A stretch of 64,000 bases of DNA from Panopea generosa. Taxonomy: Eukaryota > Mollusca > Bivalvia > Adapedonta > Hiatellidae. Each line of letters starts with the position of its first letter. Positions within the stretch are counted from its first letter, which is position 1. The stretch spans positions 48,756,057 through 48,820,056 of the forward strand of contig CM055895.1 of NCBI GenBank assembly GCA_029582155.1, in the 5' to 3' direction. Below are positions 48,701 to 62,600 of the stretch, in pieces. The notes beneath the pieces are model-generated. The model searched no databases. It saw only the letters and a list, made by a program, of their open reading frames with translations, and was not told where the DNA came from. A program made the position numbers and the translations under genes.

Positions 48701-49990
48701 ACATATGCAGTGTCCTTGAGCAAGACAATTTACGCAAATATATAGTGTCCTTGAGCAAGACACTTTATGGACAAGTGCGATGTCCTTGAGCAAGACACTT
48801 TAGCCACATATGCTTAGGACTGGTTCTACCAGGAAGACTTTCATTATCGTTGTAAAATTAATTAGTTTAAACTGTTGGACATATAAAAAATCATTCAGTT
48901 TTCATAAATTTTATGAAAAAATGTTGGTTATATATATTTTATTTAAAATATGTTCCATGAAAAGTTAGCGACATGACCTCATAACTTCATGTGTAATTGG
49001 TAAATATTGTAGCAATCGTTCTGTTTTAGACAGGTTGACATACCAGTTAAAAAGATAACTGGTTATGCCAAGGGGTTTAGTTATTCCGCCGAAGACCATA
49101 TCACGAACAGGACCTCTCCAAATCACGCCTGGAACGTCGTTAAGATAAACGACAAATGGTACCTCGTAGATTGTACGTGGGGCGCGGGTCATCTTGATGA
49201 GTTCAGACAATTTAAGAAAGAATTTGACGAATTTTATTTCATGACTGATCCCGAGCAACTGATAACGTCACATTATCCATACATGGTTGATGACGAAAGT
49301 GAATCGAGTGAGTCGTGGCAGTTGCTTAACAAACCTTTAACACTAGAGGATTTCAATACCAATCTAAAATATTTTCCTGAAGCTTTTAAACTAGGTGTGA
49401 AAGCTGTATCGCATAAAGTTGGCTTGATAGAAATGGAAGACGAAATAACTGTAGTGTTTGAAACAACTGACGCAGACATTGTTATGAGTAGTACCCTGTG
49501 GCATAAAGGAGGTACTACTTTGTATGAAAAACCAAGAAGCATTTTTGATTATATGGAAAACAATATGTACACAGTGCGTATTCATCTGCAAAGGAAAGGC
49601 ACGTTCATTTTGAGAGTTTTTGGCGAAATATATTTGGACAATAGTGAAACTGAGGCTCCACTGACTCAGTTGTTTCAATATGTTGTTAAGTGCAACAATG
49701 TCGAAGACGGCGACTTTGAGTTTCCAGAAACCTTGGCACAGGCCAATGTTGATAAATGTCGTCTTTTAGAACCATTGCAATATAAACTTCCAGGAGACAG
49801 CTCCATTGCTTTCCGACTTAACTCCACCTGTTTAGAAGAAGTCATGGTAATTAAAACATTTTTACAGAAAAAAGGTTCCACATTTGAAGGAAACATCATT
49901 ACAGGATCCCCAGGGACGTTGATTACGGTCTATGGATCCAGAGAAACGTACGGCAACCTTCCAGCTCTGTATGAGTTTGAAGTAACTTAA
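45680..49990 (+). CDS. KY-like: Gene B: KY-like paralogue, complete, 4 exons, catalytic Cys replaced by Ser (probable pseudoenzyme)
   Basis: Joining 45680-45787, 47436-47551, 47936-48055 and 49030-49990 gives 108+116+120+961 nt, one frame of 434 aa, with AG/GT junctions in the same phases as gene A. It starts MGCSGS (acylation-type), has LVRAFYVWITNHIW, then KAVSEGYANLMEAL where gene A has KSVCAGYANVMETL. The nucleophile position is Ser103 (AGT), although His147 (NHAWN) and Asp162 (VDCTWG) remain. The C-terminal part has one full beta-rich module plus the tail, one module fewer than gene A. A binding or scaffold role rather than catalysis is inferred. The 5' UTR probably starts in an upstream exon, since CAG precedes TGAACATTAGCG-ATG. 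AATAAA at 49989-49994 overlaps the stop. Confidence 0.88.
46039..47417. repeat. 23-24-bp minisatellite in gene B intron 1
   Basis: About 58 units of gtgctggtaatatatgtatataat, in 24-bp (tggtaat) and 23-bp (tgtaat) forms. The array ends about 18 bp before exon 2, leaving only a short pyrimidine stretch (gttttgtttattttatag) as acceptor. Confidence 0.95.
47436..47551 (+). CDS. KY-like: Gene B exon 2
   Basis: The 116-nt exon encodes APESVGCSAESLIGYLS and then LLVRAFYVWITNHI. The acceptor is TTTTATAG and the donor GTATAT (phase 2). It aligns with gene A exon 2 without gaps. The acceptor lies about 20 bp after the end of the intronic 23-24-bp minisatellite. Confidence 0.88.
47936..48055 (+). CDS. 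KY-like: Gene B exon 3 (Ser103 in place of the catalytic Cys)
   Basis: The 120-nt exon encodes FDADGYFERSGTS, then GKAVSEGYANLMEALC, and ends TGCAG before GTATAA. A perfect GTAAGT hexamer at the mutated codon (GCT-GTA-AGT, 48014-48019) could act as a cryptic donor. Conservation of the residues after it favours the downstream donor. Confidence 0.88.
48140..48270. repeat. (ACTC)n microsatellite, gene B intron 3
   Basis: About 130 bp of uninterrupted tetranucleotide repeat directly after the intron start region; the Thr-His-Ser-Leu frame across it is an artefact. Confidence 0.97.
48271..48815. repeat. ~35-bp minisatellite, unit cttgagcaagacactttatggacatatgcagtgtc
   Basis: About 15 degenerate units following the ACTC tract, inside gene B intron 3. 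Confidence 0.9.
49030..49990 (+). CDS. KY-like: Gene B exon 4
   Basis: The acceptor CTGTTTTAG precedes ACAGGTTGACATACC. It encodes residues 115-434: NHAWNVV, WYLVDCTWGAG, the TDPEQLITSHYPY segment, one beta-rich module ending LFQYVVKC, and a tail module ending YEFEVT. An internal ATG at 49241 is not the start; coding similarity to gene A runs upstream to the acceptor. Confidence 0.9.
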
Positions 49991-52900
49991 TAAAATCACC
50001 TGTAATATAGTTACTACTTTAAGCACAATTTTAATTGTGACAATACGTATATTGCAAATGAGAATGGTTAGATAACAATGTATGTCTATGTTGAATGGCA
50101 TAGAACATGCCATAAAACACATTTCATGCTCATTAAGTATGTTTCATTAAACAGAAAATGATTTGCTTTTACAACAACAGTAAATTCTCGAGCACGATCT
50201 GTGTTATCCCTTTAGCAGTATTTTAATTGAATTTAATGCAAATATAAAAACTCATGTAGATAGCGTCCTCGGTAAAGACCATATGGCTAAACAGTATAAA
50301 TCAATAAATTACTTTTTATTCCCTTATGAATATATGATTTTTTAAAACCTTGTTCATATAATTATTTAAAAAATAATGTCAAATATAAAATTCTGTATAT
50401 ATGCCATGCCGCATGATATTCAACGCACCTAAGTAAGAGTTGTATTTCAACTTGTCAAAAAAAACAAAAAACCAAACAAACATCGTTACTAAGTTATAAG
50501 TATAAACAGTGTAAGTACCGAAGTTACTATTAAACTTTTACCTAAAGATTAATTAATTTGTGAATACATATGTCATGAATACAACACATATCACAAAAGT
50601 ACAAATATTAAATCGCAGTATTACATATTTTTCATAAGTATCACCTTTAGTATAGTACTGTTACATTACTGTTACATATGTTTGAAACACATATATATAA
50701 CATAGTATAATCTGAAATTCTTACAACTTATTTCTAATGTGGTCCTTATGAAAAAAATAAACTCTAAATCTCAACATATTGGATACAGTAGCCAAACGGA
50801 CTTATAATGAAACAAAGAAAGACAACTCTGACTAGTAACTGTTGTGGTACATTTAATAGTTTAATTTCCTATCATTGAAACATTATCACAGAATATATCA
50901 AATTTGTACTGAAATGTATTTTCACATATAGACTCAAATCATGACATACACATCACATATTTGAAATACTTTGCAGAAAAGTACAAAATTTGCTTATTCT
51001 ACACATTTGTTTGATGCTTTTTGATGAATTAGTGATATTTCTCAGTAGATTATTTATGGTTATCCGCTGTTTCAGTGAAATTATGAATACAATTCTTTTC
51101 ATTTTTTTTGTCCTTGCATATTAATTTCAAAAAAATATTTTAAAGAAAAGGACTTCAATTTTTTTATTAATCGAATAAGACCTTATGGCAAATTGAGGTC
51201 AAAATAAACAAAATATAAGTATGTAAATGTATAAAATAAAAAGAAAATTTGTTTTGGTGTAAGATCAAATGATCACTAAAAATGATAGTCTCACATGTGG
51301 CAAGCCACTCGTGAAAATATGACTTGATGATATATAATTCGATCTCACACCAAAACAAACAAATATCCTTTATTTCACACTTTCATACTTTCAATCAGTT
51401 GCAATTTCACCTTTCATGAATTGTTTTGTAAATACGGAAGCGTGAACCTAGTGGTCGTTGTCTATCAATGTTCATTCATTTTCCTACTTCATTTGGTAAT
51501 CGCTGAGAAAAAGCTTTTATAAATAAGTCGTACGTTCTTATTTGACTAATATGTTAAAACGTCTTTTGAATTTTTTAGTAGACAGAAGTAGACTGAATAT
51601 AATCAAACTCTTTTAATTAGTGTCTACAAAAAAACGAGTAACTGTACGAGTAGCTGCATACTTTTGTTAGATTTTTCTCCACGTGAAACAATCGCTCATC
51701 TGTACGATAGGTGACAATGCAATTTTCTGAAACCTTTTTTAACCTAATTACCAATCAAACTCTACTACTAAGAAGACACTCTCGGTGAGTTAATTGATAT
51801 TATGTATTAGGGGATATAGCGCATTAAATGAGACTTAGTCATTGTATAATCTAGTACATATCAAAACACGAGAATCATTGTGTTAAAATATTTGCGTGAC
51901 AGATCCCGACGTTATTGGTATAATTGGGCACGATTTAGTATTCCAGCTTTACTGCTGTGATTGAAGTGAAAGCGACATGGATGACTAGACATATTATGAT
52001 AACAACTGCTACCTAAATAACTGTTTTGGATTCGGAAACAATGTTTAATCCATCCCATCGTGAACAAAACCTGATAACAATAATTCTTGATTTCATCCAA
52101 AACCTTGCTTTTAGTTTAGATATAGAATGACACTATTTCCAAGGAATTAAAACAAACTCACGTTGGATCCATTTTGAAATTAAATTGTTTTGTTTGACAT
52201 ATTGAAGACAAGATGATAGAACGCCATGAAAAGGAGTCAGTTGTAATTGTTAATACTTGCTGATTCTTGAACTCTTAGGTCTCTTCACGCCAAACGTATT
52301 CCATCTGCGACCAACAAAAACAATTAATAAGATCTAGATAAAATTGCCACCATTAAAATTTTGTAAAGGAATCATTGTTGATACTGAGTGTTTTTTTAGA
52401 GGCATCGGGTCAAGCTTGGAATCGACCCCGTAAACTCTGGCGTGAGAGGCGCGACATCATGGCGTTACATCAATGTGGCAAGTAAATTGCTCATTGAAAG
52501 TTTAAATTATCAATGTTTTTTGTCAGTTCGTTTTCGGTGACACAGTTTTGTTTTCTAATCATAAAAACAAACTTTCTGTTCTCTGGACAATTAATTTATC
52601 TATGTATCAATAAAATGATATCCAAACAATGTTGAAACCCTCGGCTAAAACTCCAATCATACAAAGCTGGAATGCATACATAAAAAAGAACGAATGTACC
52701 AAATTTCAATTGTGTTTTAATTCTTAATATTACATATAACAATAAAAGTATTAAACAGAACTTGTGCATTAAGTAGATGAATAACAAAGCTGTGCGGCTC
52801 AATGAAAACATAGGTATACATGCACCAGGTCAAAGGGCTTCAAAGTTGTACACATTACAGTAAATCAATGTTTGGACATTTTCTTAATTTGAGGATGATT

Positions 52901-55900
52901 GTGGGTATATGTACTATACAAACAATATGATAATTGATCCATATTAGTCCGAGAACGGTTCGGTAGGTGTTTAATTTAAAGTGTTTCACTACGATTCGAA
53001 CATTCGACCCCGCGTCCGAATTTGATATTCAACAGTTAACCATATTTCTTGATTGATAGACACTTTTGAAAAAGACGGTGAAAACATTATAAACTGCAAT
53101 GTTTTCTCCTAAAGCCAGCCCTGTTCGGACATGTCCATTTTTAACCACAATTAAACCGAAACTAAGATGAACATTTAAAGAAAATATATTACATATTACC
53201 ATATAAATAGTAAGGACCAATGGACCATAGAAAGAAATGTGTTTGTCAAATAAGTTGAATATAATACACACACATACATGTGAATACAATAATGCATGCC
53301 TGGATGCATAAGTTTAACATAATTATAGTATATAATACATGCATCTTATTACTGTTTAATATCATTTTTACTTTTGCAAGGACGTGCCTTCATATTGTAC
53401 GCTGTTTCTAAAGGAAGATCGACACAGATATGCAGCTAGAGTTTCGCAGCAAAAATAAAATGTATGAAGATTGTAGATATCGTCAGTCTCCCGAACAGGA
53501 AGTAGAGTAAATTAGTCTAGTGGATTTTTATATTTTAGTTCATTTCACATGACTACATACCATTTATCGGAAATTGCTTCAGGTATATTTTGCAATAAAA
53601 CAACGTGTTTGATGAATGGATCGTGACAATGGATTATGGCATCAGATATGTCACAATTAAAATATGTAATGAACACGCAGTCGTTGCAAAGTAAGCTTGC
53701 CTTTTGATGCATTATAAAGGCGCTGAATTACTGACAAATGACAAAATGACAAAATGTTGTTACAGATGATTTAAATATAAAGAATGAACTTACTTGGTTA
53801 ACTGTTAATGAGATATCGAGCAACATTCAAGGTTCAATTTACTTTGCACACACGTGGTGTTAATTGATATCTCACGAGCATTCAACAAAAACAATCAAAA
53901 CTTAATAAATGAATTCAATATATTGCAGGGGTTGGTTTTTGAAAAATATAAAACTTCAATGACACACATTCACAACACTGTATGATTGCATAGCAACGGA
54001 CAAAATGTCACCAAAGTACACATACAATTGTTTTCCCATAATATTTATACGGCGTCTATATTTTATGAATCCAATGAAAACATACTTTATGTATTCGTAT
54101 ATGCTTTAAAATAAATTTATTTTAAATTTTGTTATTGTTAATTTTTAACCCTGTTTTCAAGCAATGAGTTTTTTGAATATCACATGACGACATGTAGGCC
54201 ATCGTAATTGAAAATGCAACACTTCATTCAAGTCTTTAAATGAGGTATTTAAAGATTTTATTTATTTATAATAATGATATGTTTTGTATCCATTTTAAAA
54301 GTGATTTTGTTTTTAAAGCATTCAATGTGTTTTTCTGACATGCCTTTAAGACATGGTAAAAGCACTGTTCAATTTTCTCTTAATTTATAGAAAGATTTCT
54401 TATTCAGATATTTACATATAGTTTGTATGTACATGTATAAACAGTATTTTATGGTGAGCGAAATGTGACATTTCAACAGTAATGCCACAGTTCTTAATGT
54501 CTGTAACACAGTTCAAAATTTGACATTAATTGCTGTTGACGTATGTGAAACGTTGTTATATTTCAATTGTTTTAAATATGTTTGCACTTTTCATATATGT
54601 TATTTAAAGCATAGGTTTTAGTTATTGAATAAAACTGAAAATGAAAATGTAATATTATTTTTAATCAATTTATTTTAATAGCGTAAGGTTATTACATTCT
54701 TTTCAATTATGACTTTAAGTAACATTCCAATGACTAAACTAGCATATTTATCATTTAATCCCGCCCGCAAAACTTTGTATAACTTCATTAGTTATTCAGA
54801 GTATTATGTTACTTTAATAATATATCGGGTCGTTTAACAGCTAGATATAGTTTGCTGAGAAATTATGAAGTCATTATATTCGATGAGCTAAATTTGTAAC
54901 CACCTAGAACAGATGCCATGTTTTTTTCGTAAATTAAATTGTGTTGCAGTCACATTTTATGTTATGGAGAAAAAACTTGTCATGAATGTCAGTAAGTGCA
55001 GTGATAAATTTCTCTCGATATTTGGAAACAAATACTGGATTTACAAATGTTATGCGAAGGACAAAACGTTCAATGTCAATTAGTGTAATGTTGCAAATGC
55101 ATCTTTTTGAAATATAAGTTGTAGTATTTTCATGTATACTCCTTTTTAAATTTGCACTGCAGTTCTGAATCAAACATAGTTCATTTAAGTTTTATATCTA
55201 TGATTCACGGAGCTACACCGGTCACGTGCTGGTCATGTGATGGATACTATCAGTATACAGTCATATACATTTCTGATGTTTCCTGATGAAAAATGATTGT
55301 TGTTTGCGCGTATATGTTGGAGGGGCTACAGGGTTGAATATACATGATATCTTGTTTCTGTCTTTCTGTAGATAATTCAAGTCGCCCAGAACAATAATTA
55401 TATAGATTTACTCATGCATACACTTTTTCAAATTTTACGAAAGTTAATAAAGCGAACAAGATAAAGAAGTTGAAGAAAGATGAAGAAATAATATGCATCT
55501 GCCATATTTTAAGTCATATATTCGTTAAAACGTTTTATCTGATTTTATTTTATCTCAAACCGTGGCAATTCAATAAAATAAACTTGTCCTAGTCCTTCAT
55601 CACCTCTTCTCTCATATTTACTTTATTCAACAAAACATTCCGTTTTCCTTACATTAGTTGCATCTTGTCCATCTTTAACATGTGTAGTTGGTATTCCACC
55701 CACCCTTGTTTTATCGATTGTTCATTTACACCACCATCATGCATTTAGTTATATTAACATAAGTACAATGATTTATAATAAGATTTTGTCTGTGCAAAAC
55801 CTCTAAAATACTAATATCTTGTTTCTTCAAAACTACTTAAATCAATTGTGTGTGTTAAAGGAAATACTAGATAGCAAAAGTGTCGATAATTTCGTCTGTA

Positions 55901-56325
55901 TTTACAATAATTTGTCTATGTGAAACGTCTTTAAAACACTGTAATAGTTGACCTTATTTCTTTGTGTATAAATACCACCAACCATAATCATAATTTTGGT
56001 ATGACTGGTTTTGAGCTCAATATAAACAGTTATAAAATTAAGATCATAACAACTTCCGTTATTGAATCTAAATTTAATCCCAGTAGCAGTATGTATTTTA
56101 TTTCCTTCCTTTAAAAATAATCTCAATCAATCCGTTTCTATTTACATCCCACAAAACTGAATTATTCCATGTTTTATACATGTAAAGCCGAACATCATAA
56201 CTTTTACATCCACTATGGTGTTCCAATACCGCCATTCTTTATAAAACACATCTGTATTCATTCCATCATCATGATTTGAAGATACTCATCATAATATCGC
56301 CATTTGTTTCACAAAATATACACCA
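49991..56325. other. Intergenic between convergent genes B and D
   Basis: About 6.3 kb of AT-rich sequence with only short random frames. No exon-like similarity, tandem array or recognisable element was found. Confidence 0.5.
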
Positions 56326-56627
56326 TTATAATATAATTGTTGGATTTGACGTGCCACCTGATTCCTCTTTGTCTCCAAAGCTGTCCAACTTATCTTCCAA
56401 ACCTGGTATTATACGCACCATGTCATCGGTGCTGGCGTTCCGTTGCATATATAGTGTCACAAAGACCACGGCCGTGGCTTCTGTTATCATGAAGGCTATC
56501 CCAGCGAAGAAAAATGACCACCCATACTCGTACGCAAATTGTTTATCCTCTTTACCCTTTGACCTATGACCTACTTCATCGTTGATGGCGGAAATATAAA
56601 AGATGATACCAACAGCTAGCGTTAGTC
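56326..56627 (-). CDS. CACNG5/7-like: Gene D last exon (end of TM3, TM4, cytoplasmic tail)
   Basis: The acceptor TACTTCAG precedes GACTAACGC, and the stop TAA is at 56328-56326. It encodes about 100 residues: LTLAVGIIFYISAINDEVGH, YGWSFFFAGIAFMITEATAV, LYMQRNA and a 40-residue acidic tail. The open frame continuing to 56670 is intronic. Confidence 0.88.
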
Positions 56628-59600
56628 CTGAAGTATAAAACTTGGAAATGCAGTATTTCAGCCGGTGCAATGTTTATTGCGCACGTTTCATACCATAAGT
56701 GTTATTTTTTTATATCTAAAATGAGCACCAGGTATGCGTTTCTTAATTATATAATAAAAAATCGGTTTAAAAATATTAATTCAATTTGACATACAAAGAA
56801 ACCAATATTTATTTAATTATGGATGTTAACGGGATAATTAAATATATTCGATAAATAAATTGATAAAAACGAAATATTTAACGATCGAATAAAAAATAAA
56901 TAATTGAGAAACATATCGCGTATGAATATTTATTTTTATTCCATATAATATTGTGTTATACTGTGTATAAATAAATCACCACATGTAAGTGATTATTATG
57001 CAACTACAGCAGAAGAATAAAAATTATTTCAAAATCAAAGAAACAAAATTGTTTATGTCAGTGAATGAACTAAGTATTGAATATCCAAGGGAATTATTGC
57101 ACATTGATTACAGAATTTCACACTATTGAATATGAATAAACTATATTATTATAACATTATGATAAAATGAAATGTAGTAATTCAAATGATGTTCCCATAT
57201 ATTCATATAGAATACACGTAGAAAGAATATTGCAACAAATTAATATCAATAGTTGCAAACAGCGAATTCAAACCTTTTTTTTAATTTTTTTTATTCCCAT
57301 AGTATATTCACATACAATTTATAATTACGTACATAATACAATTTACATTCTTCATATCTATTTGTTGATGAACGTGTTAACAGAATTAAAGTTAAGGATT
57401 ATTACATAATAGGTTGGAGAGAAGTGAAAAAAGAAGGACGAAAAGAAAGACAGGTAAATTACTCTACATTGTTACTTTATAGATTAAATTGTTTTATTAG
57501 AAAAGTTGCAGTTTATTCCATTTGTTTTCATGTAGTGTTATTTGTCTTTTGTCAGTGCAATTAATCTTTTGAGGGTTTTTATGGTATTATAAATATTTTT
57601 TAAAATTCGTTGTTGTTTTTTGCATATTTATTTTTTTAAAAAAGAAATATTTTGCATATATAAATATACAGTTTAATAAGTTAGTGTAGCTGCTCTGAGA
57701 TGCGAAATGAGATCAGTGAATAAGTTAAATTTATGTATGTTTGCTTTACATTTAAAAACATTTGAATTTCTGTCCAAAAACTTCTCGAAATGTGACATTC
57801 CCAAAATAGGTGTTTATTAGATTCTACATGCATATTGAAGAAGTCACACAAACTTGTGTTATTAATGCCAAAAAAAAAAACTCGACATGTCCGAATATCG
57901 ACATAGATTTTGTCTCAAAATCAATATTTATTTTCATCACCTGATAACTGCCGTACACCAATTGTACTTTTGCTTTCATATTACGGTCCGTGCAGAAGAA
58001 TTACACTGTCGTGATCAATGTTAATATCCGGGTCCTTCTTTGAATTTCTCGGCAGTGTGAGATACAAACAAGTTGAGGCTGATTGATTGAATCAAATGAT
58101 ATTTAAACAAAATTCACATGCAATCACCCACGATGTGACACGATGTTTGTAACGTTCTGTCAATCATTAAAACTGACACCTTTGTCGTTGACTGGTAATT
58201 AGTATTGTGTCTTAAATAAACTGTGAAAATGGCATGAGTAGATTTTCGTACGGCGTGGAAACACACACACTATTATGTCAACAATAAATATATCGAGACA
58301 AACATTCAATTAAAGGTGTGAAATGATCAATCGGGGACTTAAACTGGGATCGAGATATCCGGAATATCGACACAGTCAATTTCAAGATAATTTTTTTATT
58401 TATATAAGCAAAGAAGGGGAAAAGTTGAGACTGGCCAAAAATACAGACATTACCGGAATATCAACTTAAGCGATATCGAGATAACGAGTTTCGACTGTAT
58501 TAATTTTAAATAGAAATTTGTTGTTTGGGATTTCACTCATCAAGTTTTACTTTTTTATTGAAACGCCCTTAATTTTGTATTCATCAAAGAATTGATAGAT
58601 AAAGTAAGCACAGTTTTCTAGGTTATGTTATTGATTTCTTTGTAACTTATCACATTGATAAACCAAGTCTGAAGAGACATAACTACATGATACAGAGTGT
58701 AAAGTACATTTAAGTTAGCAAAACGATAAACCAAATCTGAAGAGACCTACATGATATAGAGTGTAAGGTACATTTAGGTTAGCATAACGATAAACCAAGT
58801 CTGAAAAGACAGAACTACATGATACAGAGTGTAAGGTACATTTAAGTTAGCAAAACGATAAACCAAATCTGAAGAGACAGACCTACATGATATAGAGTGT
58901 AAGGTACATTTAGATTAGCATAACGATAAACCAAGTCTGAAGATACAGAACTACATGATGCAGAGTGTAAAGTACATTTAAGTTAGCATAACGACAAACC
59001 AAGTCTGAAGATACAGAACTACGTGATACAGAGTGTAAGGTACATTTAAGTTAGAATAACGATAAACCAAGTCTGAAGATACAGAACTACATGATACAGA
59101 GTTTAAAGTGCATTTAAGTTAGCATAATGACAAGCTAAGTCTGAAGAGACAAAACTACATGATACAGAGTGTAAGGTACATTTAAGTTAGCATAACGATA
59201 TCGCAAGTCTGAAGAGACAGACCTACATGATACAGAGTGTAAGGTACATTTAAGTTAGCATAATGATAAACCAAGCCTGAAGATACAGAATTACATGATT
59301 CAGAGTATAAAGTACATTTAAGTTAGCATAATGACAAGCCAAGTATGAAGAGACAGAACTACATGATACAGAGTGTAAGGTACATTTAAGTTAGCATAAC
59401 GATAAGCCAAGTCTGAAAAGACAGAACTACATGCGACAGAGTTTAAGGTACATGTAAGTTAGCATAACGACAAACCAAGTCTGAAGATACAGAACTACAT
59501 GATACAGAGTGTAAGGTAAATTTAAGTTTGCATAACGACAAGCCAAGTCTGAAAAGACAGAACTACATTTAACAGAGTGTAAGGTACATTTAAGTTAGCA

Positions 59601-62600
59601 TAACGACAGGCCATGTCTGAAGAGACAGAACTGCATGATACAGAGTGTAAGGTACATTGAAGTTAGCATAACGACAAGCCAAGTCTGAAGAAACAGAACT
59701 ACATCATACAGAGTGTAGGGTACTTTTATGTTAGCATAACGACAAGCCAAGTCTGAAGAGACAGAACTACATTTAACAGAGTGAAAGGTATATTTAAGTT
59801 AGCATAACGATAAGCCAGGTCTGAAGAGACAGAACTACATGATACAGAGTGTAAGGTACATTTAAGTTAGCATAACGACAAACCAAGTCTGAAGATACAG
59901 AAATACATGATACAGAGTGTAAGGTACATTTAAGTTAGCATAACGATAACCCAAGTCTGAAGAGAGAGAACTACATGATACAGAGTGTAAGGTACATTTA
60001 AGTTAATATAACGACAAACCAAGTCTGAAGATACAGAAATACATGATACAGAGTGTAAGGTACATTTAAGTTAGCATAACGATAACCCAAGTCTGAAGAT
60101 ACAGAACTACATGATACAGAGTGTAAGGTACATTTAAGTTAGAATAACGATAAACCAAGTCTGAAGATACAGAACTACATGATACAGAGTTTAAAGTGCA
60201 TTTAAGTTAGCATAATGACAAGATAAGTCTGAAGAGACATAACTACATGATACAGAGTGTAAAGTACATTTAAGTTAGCAAAACGATAAACCAAATCTGA
60301 AGAGACCTACATGATATAGAGTGTAAGGTACACTGAGGTTAGCATAACGACAAGCCAAGTCTGAAGAGACAGAACTACATCATACAGAGTGTAAGGTACT
60401 TTTATGTTAGCATAATGACAAGCCAAGTCTGAAGAGACAGAACTACATTTAACAGAGTGAAAGGTATATTTAAGTTAGCATAACGATAAGCCAGGTCTGA
60501 AGAGACAGAACTACATTTAACAGAGTGAAAGGTATATTTAAGTTAGCATAACGATAAGCCAGGTCTGAAGAGACAGAACTACATGATACAGAGTGTAAGG
60601 TACATTTAAGTTAGCATAACGACAAACCAAGTCTGAAGATACAGAAATACATGATACAGAGTGTAAGGTATATTTAAGTTAGCATAACGATAACCCAAGT
60701 CTGAAGAGAGAGAACTACATGATACAGAGTGTAAGGTACATTTAAGTTAATATAACGACAAACCAAGTCTGAAGATACAGAAATACATGATACAGAGTGT
60801 AAGGTACATTTAAGTTAGCATAACGATAACCCAAGTCTGAAGAGACAGAACTACATGATACAGAGTGTAAGGTACATTTAAGTTAGCATAACGATAACCC
60901 AAGTCTGAAGAGACAGAACTACATGATACAGAGTGTAAGGTACATTTAAGTTAGCATAACGATAAACCAAGTCTGAAGAGACAGAACTGCACGATACACA
61001 GTGTAAGGTACATATAAGTTTGCATAATGGTAAGCCAAGTCTGAAGAGACAGAACAACATGATACAGAGTGTAAAGTACATTTAAGTTAGCATAACGACA
61101 AACCAAGTCTGAAGATACAGAACTACGTGATACAGAGTGTAAGGTACATTTAAGTTAGAATAACGATAAACCAAGTCTGAAGATACAGAACTACATGATA
61201 CAGAGTTTAAAGTGCATTTAAGTTAGCATAATGACAAGCTAAGTCTGAAGAGACAAAACTACATGATACAGAGTGTAAGGTACATTTAAGTTAGCATAAT
61301 GATAAACCAAGCCTGAAGATACAGAATTACGTGATTCAGAGTATAAAATACATTTAAGTTAGCATAATGACAAGCCAAGTCTGAAGAGACCGAACTACAT
61401 GATACAGAGTGTGAGGTACATTTAAGTTAGCATAACGAAAAGCCGAGTCTGAAGAGAGAGAACTACATGATACAGAGTGTAAAGTACATTTAAGTTAGTA
61501 TGATGACAAGCAAAGTATGAAGAGACAGAACTACATGCTACAGAGTGTAAGGTACATTTAAGTTAGCATAACGATAAGCCAAGTCTGAAAAGACAGAACT
61601 ACATGAGGCAGAGTTTAAGGTACATGTAAGTTAGTATAACGACAAACCAAGTCTGAAGATACAGAACTGCATGATACAGAGTGTAAGGTACATTTAAGTT
61701 TGCATAACGACAAGCCAAGTCTGAAAAGACAGAACTACATTTAACAGAGTGTAAGGTACATTTAAGTTAGCATAACGACAGGCCATGTCTGAAGAGACAG
61801 AACTGCATGATACAGAGTGTAAGGTACACTGAGGTTAGCATAACGACAAGCCAAGTCTGAAGAGACAGAACTACATCATACAGAGTGTAAGGTACTTTTA
61901 TGTTAGCATAATGACAAGCCAAGTCTGAAGAGACAGAACTACATTTAACAGAGTGAAAGGTATATTTAAGTTAGCATAACGATAAGCCACGGTCTGAAGA
62001 GACAGAACTAACATGATACAGAGTGTAAGGTACATTTAAGTTAGCATAACGACAAACCAAGTCTGAAGATACAGAAATACATGATACAGAGTGTAAGATA
62101 CATTTAAGTTAGCATAACGATAACCCAAGTCTGAAGAGACAGAAATACATGATACAGAGTGTAAGGTACATTTAAGTTAATATAACGACAAACCAAGTCT
62201 GAAGATACAGAAATACATGATACAGAGTGTAAGGTACATTTAAGTTAGCATAACGATAACCCAAGTCTGAAGAGACAGAACTACATGATACAGAGTGTAA
62301 GGTACATTTAAGTTAGCATAACGATAAACCAAGTCTGAAGAGACAGAACTGCACGATACACAGTGTGAGGTACATATAAGTTTGCATAATGGTAAGCCAA
62401 GTCTGAAGATACAGAACAACATGATACAGAGTGTAAGGTACATTAAGCATAATGGTATTGCAAATATATTTGTACATATGGAATACTGAGTATATGTAAT
62501 ATATATTAAAACTTCATGAAGTGATTATTCAATGACAAAATATCTAACCAGATCCTTCATTTACTACACCAGTCTGGTATGTGATGTACAACTTACCAGA

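Noticed and set aside
49273-49899. Minus-strand frames opposite gene B exon 4
   Set aside because: Shadows of the real plus-strand exon.
60878-62443. Pair of 67-aa minus frames
   Set aside because: They lie wholly in the 68-bp satellite and recur because of a higher-order duplication.
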